This document shows positions 8,528 to 18,550 of a stretch of DNA of 18,550 nucleotides, piece after piece (positions within the stretch are counted from its first letter, which is position 1; each line of letters starts with the position of its first letter). Where the stretch lies: contig JADGJT010000283.1 of assembly GCA_027604005.1 (NCBI GenBank), forward strand, positions 1 to 18,550, given 5' to 3'. Both the position numbers and the translations under genes were made by a program. The notes under the pieces are model-generated. The model did no database searches. It was not told the DNA's origin and saw only the letters and a list, made by a program, of their open reading frames with translations. This DNA comes from Dinochytrium kinnereticum (lineage: Eukaryota; Chytridiomycota; Chytridiomycetes; Chytridiales; Chytridiaceae).

Positions 8528-11182
8528 TCACTTCTTATACGTCATGGTTTTCGTGCGGTTATTTCGTGACGACGTAGAAGGTCCTTTTCTCCCCGCCGTC
8601 GGTAATCCCGACTCATCAACTTCACCATATGGCGTGAAGTTCTTTCCGCCTTTCTTCTTTTTCGGTGCGAACTCTTGCAGTAAATCCTTTCCATCGGGGT
8701 ACTGGAATTTTGACTCGCTCGTCTCAACCATATCAATATCCTGGACCGATGTTAATTTGATCGTTTCGGCAGCCGGGCTCGGCTCGACATGCTTCGTCTT
8801 CTTATTCTTGGGGTTGATTTCCGCGATCGCGCTCTTCATAACGGGCTTCTCTACAGCTGCCGCAGTTTTAACCGGTGCAGCAGACGGCGCAACGTCGTCC
8901 CTCTTCCTCTTCTTAATCAAATCAAAGCCGGGTGCCTTTAAAATCAGAGACTTTCGAACCTCCTCCGCTTGAGCAATATCCACAGAATCCACAGCGCTCG
9001 AATAGCCCTCATCACATTGTCGTTCAAGAGAACCATACGAACTAACAAACTCCTTTTTGGTAAGTACTGCAGACCGCTGCAACTTTTTCGAGGGTCTAGA
9101 TGACACGGGAACAAGTGTATCTGTGAAAAAATTTGGCGGAAGAGGTCCGGTGGAGGCAGTGAAATCTCGCAGCCCCACCTCTTCCTCATCTCCAAACCGA
9201 ATGTGCAAGGGCCCTTCAGCCTTACGGATTTCTCTCTCCCGTTCACGTGCCTCAATCTCCGGATGTTGACGGGCAATGTCCTTCATACGGTTGGAAATAT
9301 TCTGCTTTGCATCCTGAACGGCCTTCTCTATAAGAAGGGCCAGATCTGAAGCATATAGCCTGACAAGATTTGGCACAGGATTGCAGCAGCTTAAAACACC
9401 AGCAACATCCTTAGGCATATCCGTGGCCAAATTCATCAACATATGTGTAGGGATAACATATCTAACGGATTCGTCCTCGTCCCTAGCGACGTGATCTCTC
9501 CATGCATGTACTGCTTTGTAAACCGCCATTTGCTCCTGATTTAAAGAGTATGGAAACTTTTTCAAGTGACTCCGCCATCCGTTTGGGCCTTCTCCACCAT
9601 CGGAATCGTAAAACTCTTTTTCGTAGAGCTTAAGTGCCGTTTGTTCAGAGCGTCGGAGAACAACATGAAGCAACTGATGTGTTGCAGCATCCGACCGTGA
9701 CAATACTTCATTACGCATACGGTCGTAGATGTAAGGAAGATAGTGAGTGTCCATTCTTGCGTACTTTAACATTTCCTTCGGTAGAGGCCTTCACAAAAAT
9801 GGCATCAATAATCTAAATAAAGCAGAATCTATCACCTAATGCGCCAGTCAGCCGTTTGGAACTTCTTGTTCGTATCGACATTGCAATAGAACTTTAACAG
9901 GTAAGCAAGACCATGGCTTGGAAGTTCCAGTGCATGGGAGGCATGATAGGTATCAAACAAATTGACAACATATATTCCGAAATCTCGCTGAAGCCATACA
10001 ATATCCATCTCTGCACCGTGAAAGATCTATTATGAATGTCAGAATATAATGAACAAAATCCGAAAGAATACATACTTTGACGATTTTGGGGTCTGAAGTG
10101 TAAATATTTAGAACATGCAAATGGGACCTTAGAGCAAGAGTATCAATAAGGTAATCCTCCTCTCGTGTTGATATCTGCAACAAACAGCAGAATCCTTGGA
10201 AGGATCTGAAATCATGATGCTATTCAAATTTAGCTGGAAGCCAAACTACAACAAAAAGAAAACCTCAATATCAACTGCAAGTTCTTTCGCGTCTTTTATC
10301 TCTTCCATCATAATTTCCAGGGCCTCCTTCGTGTCTACCCAACGCAGAGGCTTCTCATCTAAGGGCTTATATAATACTTCAGGCCGGATTTCAAACATAT
10401 CTGAGGGATACGGAATATTCTGAATCTCATACTCATACGGGTGGGGAAGCCTGGAAAAAAAGTGGAAGTTAAAGCTTTGAACCAAGGAGTGGTGGCTCAC
10501 GTGTACTGGGATGAGTTGACATCGGTTATTCCAAGGGTTTTGATGTGCTGCACCATTTCAGGTGTTAATTGCCCCGAGCTTGGCATGCCATCATCAAGCG
10601 GTTTCATAGCATTATGCTTCTCTTTTAACCTCCGAATGAAGGGAGTGTTGGTGTTATCAATCTTGTCCTCAAAGAGTAACTGCGGCCTGGTAATGTTTTG
10701 AGCGTGGACGACCTGATAATAGTCCGTCTGCCGGGCATTCACACCTGAAGACTTAAGCTTCATAACCACTGGAGCAGCCTGTAACGGAGTATTTCCTTGA
10801 CCATTTTTCTTGTTCTTCCCTTTTGCTTCATCCAGACATATGTCCTAATGAATTCGATAAATACAACGTTTCAGACAGACCAACGGACCGCCTTCTCCAA
10901 AAGTGAATCAACGATATCAATGACTTCATCGTATCTATCCACAACATCATCCAGCTCCTCGAAAGCTTTCAGCCGCTTTGTTCCTCTCGTCATTATCTGG
11001 TTGCACATGTTGAGGATCTTCTCTCCCGTGGAGTCCAAAACAGACGTCAGCTCCGGGCATGATGATTTGAAAAAAATTAAATCTCTAGTCCCAAGGAATG
11101 CCGAAGATGTTGTGGCCGAGCTCAGAGCCGTGAGCAAGTTGTCCGAGATCCCTTCAAACGTCTCCGAAGTTATATCGCCCAT
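8528..11182 (-). CDS. RRP6: Exosome component RRP6/EXOSC10, 3'-5' exoribonuclease
   Basis: Catalytic subunit of the nuclear RNA exosome, processing rRNA, snoRNA and aberrant transcripts. Order: an N-terminal PMC2NT domain ([17 protein letters not shown] to [19 protein letters not shown]), then the linker [20 protein letters not shown]. The DEDD-Y nuclease follows: ELAVDIE spliced to [15 protein letters not shown] (motif I), [16 protein letters not shown] (motif II) and [15 protein letters not shown] (motif III with its Tyr). The HRDC domain ([28 protein letters not shown]) and a long basic, Lys-rich tail ending TMTYKK complete it. All four acidic catalytic residues are there. There are at least five introns. 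The start at 11182 is the ATG nearest the domain. An in-frame ATG at 11236 would add 18 residues with a Lys run from the T20 tract. Its minus-strand upstream neighbour is PPIL3, with 122 bp between. Confidence 0.96.
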
Positions 11183-11184
11183 TC

Positions 11185-11204
11185 TTTTTTTTTTTTTTTT
11201 TTTT
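11185..11204. repeat. T20 homopolymer beside RRP6 start
   Basis: Twenty consecutive T on the plus strand (A20 in the RRP6 transcript sense) end 3 nt from the RRP6 start codon. It could be a nucleosome-depleting promoter tract, or coding (a six-Lys run) if translation starts at 11236. Length may be affected by sequencing error. Confidence 0.8.
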
Positions 11205-11304
11205 GAGGAATTGTCCACTGAGATTTTTGAAGACAACAGCCAACGAATGCAAGGTATTGAGGGTTAAGAAGATCGTAAGTCCTCCATCATACAACTATTG
11301 TATT

Positions 11305-12256
11305 TTATAATGCCTTTTCGGCCAAAGGATTTGCATGAATAGTCACGCCTCTAATGCGAATCTCTTGCAACGGGCGGTGTTGAGCATCAGACGGAATTTT
11401 CTCCAGCGCGTCCAGGGTATCCATACCATCAATCACCCTGGAAGAAACACGTTAAGTAATGCAAAGAAACGGGAAAGAATTATGCACTCACTTCCCAAAC
11501 ACTGTGTATTTAGAGTCCAAATGTGGCTGCTTAGCATAGGTAATAAAGAATTGTGAAAGATTTGTATCCGGTCCCTTGTTTGCCATTGAAACCATGCCGC
11601 GCGCATTATGCTTTCGATATGGGATTTAAATTTCGATTGTAGTGTGAGAGAGGTACCTTCAATGTGGCCTTGATTTCATCGTCATATGGACGACCCCATA
11701 TCGAAGTACCCCCTTCGACCTCATTAGCAGAATTAATTGATATCTAATAGTACCTTTCCCCGTGCCAGTAGGATCGCCAGTCTACCATTTATGCATTACA
11801 ACGTAATCTGTTCAACAACTAGCTTACCTGTACCATGAAGCCTTTGATATTCCTGTGGAAGAGACATTGATTGTAGTAGCCGCTACCATACTAAGAATGT
11901 ATCCAAGAGTTTTGCCTTACCTGGCGCACAAAGCTAAGAAGTTCTTAGATGGCGAATTAGACTTCCTTGGAGTGCATAGAAAGGCTATTTACCTCAGCTG
12001 AGCGAGGTGTGGCTTCATGAATGAACAAAAAAATGAATCAAACAAGTCAGAAAACGACGGCTAGGGACAAAAACAACTGAACGCGAACAAACGAAAACCG
12101 CAGTCCGAACAAAAAGCATTAAGGCAGGGACAAAAGGGCGAACCTTCACAAAACACCTCAATCTTGATATCACCCAAATCTGTATGAATCGTCACAGACT
12201 AAATTTCGAAACGGAGTAAGCACAGGCTTTTACACACGAAGTAAGCATCGTACCAT
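11305..12256 (-). CDS. PPIL3: Peptidyl-prolyl cis-trans isomerase PPIL3 (cyclophilin 10-type)
   Basis: A spliceosome-associated cyclophilin. The single codon ATG (12256-12254) is spliced to [18 protein letters not shown], then ATPRSAE, then a 23-nt microexon NFLALCA, then [67 protein letters not shown] with [20 protein letters not shown], and [15 protein letters not shown]...[12 protein letters not shown]. The active-site pattern is seen: F-H-R in [22 protein letters not shown] and the conserved LD-x-KYTVFG. The piece-by-piece match to human PPIL3 (about 161 residues) is close. About eight introns lie in 950 bp, some under 60 nt. It is divergent from the Ert1-like gene (166 bp). Confidence 0.95.
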
Positions 12257-12422
12257 CTTCTCATAGCTTGGGCGTCTGATTTGGCCTCGTCAGCAGGGCC
12301 ACTAGCCAGCAAAAGAAAAGGCAATTGGGAAAAAAAAAAAACTTGTCCCAGTAACTTTGACACAGCTCAACCTTTTGCTGCAACCGGGCTTCACCGAACC
12401 GGGCCGATCGTCCGATGCCAGC
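12257..12422. promoter_or_regulatory. Divergent promoter region, PPIL3 / Ert1-like
   Basis: A 166-bp gap between outward-facing genes. The frame of the Ert1-like gene is open upstream of its first ATG but has no earlier ATG. An A-run lies at 12330-12341. No clear factor site was seen. Confidence 0.4.
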
Positions 12423-13828
12423 ATGCCGAAATCCAACGGAGCGCCAGTTTCCTTTAGTCCCGACAAGGATCATCATGAGGTCGATTCTGGGCAGGAATCC
12501 ACCAAGGTCAGAAAGAAGAGGAAGACGGCTCACGCTTGCCGGCCTTGCCAGGAAGCCCATCTTGTGTGCGATGAAAATAGACCTTGCCTGAGATGTTCGA
12601 AGAAGGGTATGGTCGAATCTTGGTGGGTGAAGCTTTCTATTTCTGTTCCCTTTGCTGACCCGACCACAGCGTGGATGGAGTCCGTAAGAAGGCGAAATAC
12701 ATGGAGGATTCGCTCTTCCAAAAGGACGACCGTAAGCCTTACCATCCTTAAAAGCTTGCTGACGAGGAGTTTTTAAGACGGCCACAAGATGGTCGACTCA
12801 CACGCACATGATGGGGCTTTTCATCAAGCCCCCCTTCATTCCTTTGGATCTGAGGTTATCAACCTTGAGTACGCCTTCCTGTCTAGCATGCTGAACGCCA
12901 CAAACCCATCACTCATGTCTCATCCCAATCCGACTGTCCACTCTGGCCTCACCAAACCTTCCGATTTTTTGACTTTCCATGGCCTTGCAGGGCCATCGCT
13001 ACCAACTTTGGAGTCTGCACTGGCTGGTCTACCAACAGATAATCCATACCCACAGCATAGTATCAGGACATCACATTCACCAACCAACTCTCAAGATCAT
13101 CTACCTGTTCAAAGAGTTCCAAGACCAGGAGACGTCTATAGCAAGGTTTTAAAACCATATGATTATAGAGAAGGCTTCCACTACTTAGTGACATATATCA
13201 AAGAAAGGTGCCTGCGCAGTTCGGAGCTGTATTAATCAATATTTGTAGAATGGAGAAGAAGGATATCATGAGGATCTGTAAGGCATTAGCGCAATTTCGA
13301 CCGTCGTTTATGGCCCAAATTATGAACTTATCGGAGGAGGACTTGCTTTTTATGGAAAAGTGCTTTCAACGAACTCTTGTCGTAAATAATTCTAGCAATT
13401 CTGCTGTTTCTGATAATTGCTTAGGAATTTGATAAACTTATCGGATTCTCTGGAACTCCAACAGTAGTTTGGCGGCGAACAGGCGAAATTGCCTTAGTTG
13501 GAAAAGAGTTTTCACTTTTGACTCAATGGCCGCGAGAACAGCTTTTAGAAAAGCGCACGTACATCTATGAGCTTATGGACACCACTTCTGTCGTTGAGTA
13601 TTGGGAGAAATTTAGCACATTGTCGTTTGAGAACTCGCAACAATCATGCATGCTTCAGGCGACTCTGCTGACGCCTTCGAATGTTCCGGTTAGGTGTGCC
13701 TTTTGTTTTACGATCAAGCGTGATATTTTTGATGTTCCACTTGGTAAGTTCCAGGTTGGCTAATATTGTGGCTTAACCTTTCCTTAGCTATTGTTGGAAA
13801 CTTTCTGCCACTATTTCACGGTAGATAA
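12423..13828 (+). CDS. Zn2Cys6 + PAS transcription factor, Ert1/AcuK (gluconeogenesis activator) type
   Basis: A fungal regulator whose family switches on gluconeogenic and respiratory genes on non-fermentable carbon. The zinc cluster is TAHACRPCQEAHLVCDENRP then CLRCSKKGMVES|C. The sixth cysteine codon is rebuilt as TG|C across the 47-nt intron 12623-12669 and runs on into VDGVRKKAKYMED, a family signature. After a variable Ser/Pro/His linker come EVINLEYAFLSSMLNAT and YDYREGFHYLVTYIKE. Next is the helical motif ICKALAQFRPSFMAQIMNLS then EEDLLFMEKCFQRTLV. The PAS domain follows (EFDKLIGFSGTPTVVWRRTG, FSLLTQWPREQLLEKRTYIY). The C-terminal AIVGNFLPLFHGR matches the family's IVGN-x-LPL end. Introns: 12623-12669, 12732-12777, 13209-13249, 13382-13424 and 13744-13787, all 41-47 nt. 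It converges on RUVBL1 (102 bp). Confidence 0.92.
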
Positions 13829-13930
13829 TATCGCTATTGTGTCTGTTGAGGAAGGGGTCTGGCTGATGAGCGGGAAAATTGTATAATATAAAAGCCATTG
13901 TACAGAAAAAAGAAAATAATATTATTTGGT

Positions 13931-15666
<1,736 letters not shown>

Positions 15667-15771
15667 GTTTGCGACGGTTTGCTGCTGGTTTTTTTCTCGA
15701 AAGTTGTTGTTTCGAACAAAAACTGAAAACTCCGAAAATCAGAGGCCTACTGACTACGCTCCAGCTTCAAG
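15667..15771. promoter_or_regulatory. Divergent promoter region, RUVBL1 / STEEP1
   Basis: Only 105 bp separate the two start codons. TTCTCGAAAGTTG at 15694-15706 resembles a heat-shock element (TTC-nn-GAA-nn-TTC, last base differing), and TTCGAA follows at 15711. This is a weak match and could be chance. Confidence 0.35.
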
Positions 15772-16237
15772 ATGCCCAAAATCATCTCCTCATCTATCGT
15801 CTCTGCATCACAGGATCACACAGGAAAGGAGACAAACAGGCTGCATGTTTACTACTGCCTGTGCGGGGAGTTTCTGCTTATTCTGGGTACTTATCAAGAA
15901 AATGCTGCAGCCTTTGCTCAGTGCTAACTGCGGAATAGACACAGTGCTGACGAAACTGCCGAGACGACTCACGGATGGCGCATACATCATCAACACCTCC
16001 AAAAGGACCTACAAATTCAACACAGTAGCTGGGCCTATTAAGATTGTGAAGCGGGAGAAGGGCTTTGAGAAGCAGTGCCGTCATTGTAAGAAGACTCCCT
16101 CTGGTTTGATTGAATATCATCTCAATGCCTCTGCACACTCAACAGGTTGCCCTCGCTGTGGGCTATTTGTGTCGTATGATCAGAACGGCCAGTATTCCTA
16201 CTTCCTCGACGGTAGTTTACGGTCGGCGACGAGCTGA
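15772..16237 (+). CDS. STEEP1 (CXorf56) family protein
   Basis: Starts MPKIISSSIVSASQDHTGKE then RLHVYYCLCGEFLLIL, matching the human STEEP1 start (MPK-V-x-S..., LHVYYCLCGQ). Intron 15887-15938 (52 nt, branch CTAAC) leads to DTVLTKLPRRLTDGAYIINT. Intron 16086-16145 leads from GFEKQCRHC to CPRCGLFVSYD and YSYFLDGSLRSATS. Human has E-R-Q-Y-R-K-K-C-A-K-C-G-L at the same spacing. In animals STEEP1 aids STING exit from the ER, but fungi have no STING that I know of, and the conserved core is older; its role here is unknown, possibly ER/COPII trafficking or a nuclear role. At about 117 residues it ends soon after the core domain and lacks the long charged C-terminus of the human protein. The next gene starts 38 bp downstream. 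Confidence 0.88.
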
Positions 16238-16275
16238 GCTTTCTACCAACGGTGTTACCCCATCACATTCGAGAG

Positions 16276-18404
16276 ATGGACTACCTAGTGGAACCCCCGA
16301 ACGCACTGTTGTGCCCAATGTAAGATCCTAGAATATACACACGCATACCATCGCCATCGGCCCCGGAAACGGCCGGCCGCCTGTATAAACCAAATCTAAA
16401 CATGCCTGCTTGCCCCCTTTGTAAACTGAATTGAACTTTAAAAAAAGATGTCAGGAAGTCTACACCGACCCCGTCATCAGCTTTGTTTGCAACCATTCCT
16501 TCTGCCAGGCATGCATATTTACGAGCATCGCTGTGGAACCCCACTGTCCCCTTTGCCGTGCTTGGATACGATCAGATGGTAAGTTGGGGGGCCATGAAGG
16601 GAGCCCACTGAAGAAATCTATTCTGCAGATGTGCATTCAAATCTGGTGCTTAGGAGCTTGATTCAGGACCTCCAGGTGTATTGCCCGAATCGTGCCTCAG
16701 GGTGCACCGTTGTTGCAACTCGGGATGGATTGAGCACTCATAAAATCGACTGCCCTTACAACCATGCATTATGTCCACATCAACCGTTTGGATGCTCGTT
16801 TGAAGGTAACTTTGAAAAAAGAAAACAACCGTCCAACTTACGAGACCCTAGGAAGTGGCGTAGCGTTATCGAATCATATGCTGGAATGCGTGTTTGAGAA
16901 GATGAAGGAATTTATATCGACTACGCAAAGCAAGATTTTGGAGCTGACGATTCAACTAAAGGTAAGGCCGATTATTTTTTTCTTTCTTTTTTCTAGAGCA
17001 TACTAACTCTCTTAAAGGCGCAGCAAACGGAGATAACAGACCTGAAGAAGCGGCTGGCATCTGTACAGAAAGTTAATACTTTATGATTCTAAAATATCTC
17101 AGGGAGCCTCTGTTGTTGACTCAAGCACACTGGAAGGTGATGTTCATGATTCTGACGACCATTCAGATATGGATGTGCGTTAAACTCTTTCTTGCAATCG
17201 TTAACCAACAAATCTCAAGACCTGGCCACTAGGCGAGTTAGAATGCAAAAGGACAATTCAAGACCACAAAACAGGCGTTACCTCTCTCGCATACTGTGAC
17301 AACACTCTTGTTTCCGGTGCATACAATGGTGCGATAAAGGTAATTATATAATGATATTGTAGTTTTGACTCACTCTTATTAAAGATATTTAATTCCGATA
17401 CCGGGAGGATGCTCAGGCATATTCCTGCTCATGATTTATCTGTTTGGACGCTTGCCATTCATCCAGAAAGTAACAGATTTTTCAGTGCTGGATCTGACGG
17501 TACCATCAAAGTTTGTAGATTCTTTCTTCTTTCTTGATTATTTTTTCTTTTTTGTAACGTTTGCATGTATATCTTTTTTTTTTTTTTCAAGGCCTGGTCA
17601 TTGCTTGGAGAGGAACTATCGAGCCTAAGCACATTGAGAGATCACGGCGGAAAAGTATATAGCCTTGCCATAAACAATGACCGCATGTTCTCCGCATCCT
17701 CCGATCGTACCATAAAGGTGGGTTAACCATATCTTCTCCATCCACGAAACTTTAATTGGATTCTTCGTTCTTACATCAGATTTGGGACCTGAATGATCTC
17801 TCTTGCACAAGCACTCTCTCAGGACACACAGACGGCATCAACTCCATCATCCTCCTTGGTGACTCCAAGCTCATCTCCGCATCCTCCGACCGAACAATCA
17901 AAGTCCGTTAAAGTATCCACATCATCCCACTTCTAACCGTTCCCCCCTTCCCTTTCCCTGATATAACCAAAACAACTACAAATATATAAGGTCTGGGACA
18001 TCCCCACCACAACCCTCCTCCAAACCATATCCGACTGCACAAGCGAAGTTCTGGACCTAACCTCAACCCTCCAACCCTCCTCAACCTCCCCGGGCTTACT
18101 CTTCGCCTCCGCCTACGATGCCAGCATCGCTGCTTACGACCTGAACACGTTCTCGAGAGTGAACACCATGCGCGGGCACAATTGGGAGGTCTGGAAGGTG
18201 CATTTTTCGGATGGCGTGTTGTTTAGTGGGAGTCATGATCATACCATCAAGAGGTGGGATGTGCGGGAGTTTAAAGACACAGCGACGCTTAAAGGACATA
18301 AGGTTAGAGGGGGGAGGGGGGTGTTTGTTTTTTTCCTTTCCAATCCACGGTTTTTTATTGTAGATGGTATCAAGGCGGGGGATGATGGGATCGTCTGGTT
18401 ATGA
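16276..18404 (+). CDS. RING - TRAF zinc finger - coiled coil - WD40 protein, TRAF7-like
   Basis: A probable E3 ubiquitin ligase. MDYLVEPPNALLCP|IC begins the C3HC4 RING, its second cysteine following intron 16320-16447: CQEVYTDPVISFVCNHSFCQ and CPLCRAWIRSDD. TRAF-type zinc fingers follow (DLQVYCPNRASGCTVVATRD, CPYNHALCPHQPFGCSFEG, SNHMLEC), then a short coiled coil (FISTTQSKILELTIQLK, EITDLKKRLAS), an acidic linker (DSDDHSDMD) and WD40 blades. The blades are 17238-17384 onward (LVSGAYNGAIK|IF), FFSAGSDGTIK|AW, MFSASSDRTIK|IW, LISASSDRTIK|VW, a long degenerate blade (LLFASAYDASIAAYDL) and MRGHNWEVWKVHFSDGVLFS...HTIKRWD. A seventh (ATLKGHK...) is incomplete. Domain order is that of TRAF7. The frame read without a final splice ends AGDDGIVWL at 18404; a possible intron 18303-18363 would change the end. 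The start ATG is the first after the STEEP1 stop. Confidence 0.88.
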
Positions 18405-18550
18405 CGAAATCTTCTTTTCTTTTTCTTCTTCTTTCTTTTGGATCGTTGAGGGGTTGCTTGACTTTATTCACAATACTGATCCCTTTTTTATTTTCATGTT
18501 GTTCTCAAATAATAAAATTATCTAAAAAATATGGGGTAGTGAATCGGTGT
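18405..18550. other. Right flank, 3' UTR and intergenic
   Basis: A pyrimidine-rich stretch (TTCTTTT repeats near 18410-18440), then A/T-rich DNA with the presumed poly(A) signal. No coding exon was recognised. If the intron 18303-18363 is spliced, the frame would run on to about 18520, giving low-complexity Phe/Ser-rich sequence. Confidence 0.4.
18511..18516 (+). terminator. Putative poly(A) signal of TRAF7-like gene
   Basis: AATAAA about 107 nt past the stop at 18404, in a T-rich 3' region. It is the first exact AATAAA after that stop. Confidence 0.4.

Noticed and set aside
10797..11267. 156-codon plus-strand frame opposite the RRP6 N-terminus
   Set aside because: Contains a Phe run from the T20 tract and is the reverse of the PMC2NT-coding exon.
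12261..12785. 174-codon open frame on the minus strand opposite the Ert1-like gene
   Set aside because: It mirrors the coding strand of the zinc-cluster exons, crosses their introns and resembles no family.
16360..16450. ACPLCKLN reading (near 16400) inside the first TRAF7-like intron, as an alternative RING start
   Set aside because: The frame stops at once, and joining exon 1 to the exon at 16448 already gives a complete C3HC4 RING.
15772..18404. Idea of a STING-like innate immune locus because STEEP1 and TRAF7 homologues are adjacent
   Set aside because: No STING, cGAS-like or effector gene is present, and both families have core roles outside immunity; adjacency alone is not enough.

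Overview
The window is nuclear DNA of a compact eukaryotic genome, almost certainly a fungus. The protein-coding genes are broken by many short introns (most about 40-130 nt) with GT...AG ends, T-rich tracts and branch sites such as TACTAAC. One gene is an Ert1/AcuK-type Zn2Cys6 plus PAS regulator, a fungal family. The mix with HAUS1 (augmin), a TRAF7-like RING/WD40 protein and a STEEP1 homologue, which budding yeast lacks as far as I know, suggests an early-diverging (for example chytrid-like) lineage. That lineage call is inference. I see no prokaryotic operon, CRISPR array, transposon, rRNA or tRNA.

Layout: (1) 1-410, no recognisable gene; (2) 411-1612 minus, HAUS1-like augmin subunit with an unclear 5' end; (3) 1873-4427 plus, DH-PH Rho guanine exchange factor of the ECT2 type, without BRCT repeats; (4) 4428-4920, gene-free, with poly(A) signals and an A/AAAC tract; (5) 4921-6026 minus, MAPR/Dap1 cytochrome-b5-like haem protein; (6) 6319-7074 minus, BUD31; (7) 7282-8470 plus, PRP18; (8) 8528-11182 minus, RRP6/EXOSC10 nuclear exosome nuclease; (9) 11305-12256 minus, PPIL3 spliceosomal cyclophilin; (10) 12423-13828 plus, Ert1-like regulator; (11) 13931-15666 minus, RUVBL1; (12) 15772-16237 plus, STEEP1 homologue; (13) 16276-18404 plus, RING-TRAF zinc finger-WD40 protein like TRAF7.

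The genes are tightly packed. Four pairs are divergent with 104-260 bp between start codons (HAUS1/RhoGEF, BUD31/PRP18, PPIL3/Ert1, RUVBL1/STEEP1). Convergent neighbours are separated by 57-102 bp. The stretch 6.3-12.3 kb is rich in nuclear RNA processing: BUD31, PRP18 and PPIL3 are spliceosomal, and RRP6 degrades or trims nuclear RNA. The rest is housekeeping or signalling (cytokinesis/spindle, haem/sterol, carbon-source control, chromatin ATPase, ubiquitin).

The most notable observations are: introns placed at the same point of four successive WD40 blades; a STEEP1 homologue only 38 bp upstream of the TRAF7-like gene, with a possible in-frame splice joining them; a GC-AG intron in RUVBL1; an intron dividing the sixth zinc-cysteine codon of the Ert1-like factor; a 3n, stop-free intron in STEEP1 whose retention adds a CxxC pair; a 5-codon first exon in PRP18; a 23-nt microexon in PPIL3; and an in-frame TGA at the expected HAUS1 N-terminus. 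I did not find a clearly undescribed system. All gene models are manual splice reconstructions with no transcript evidence.
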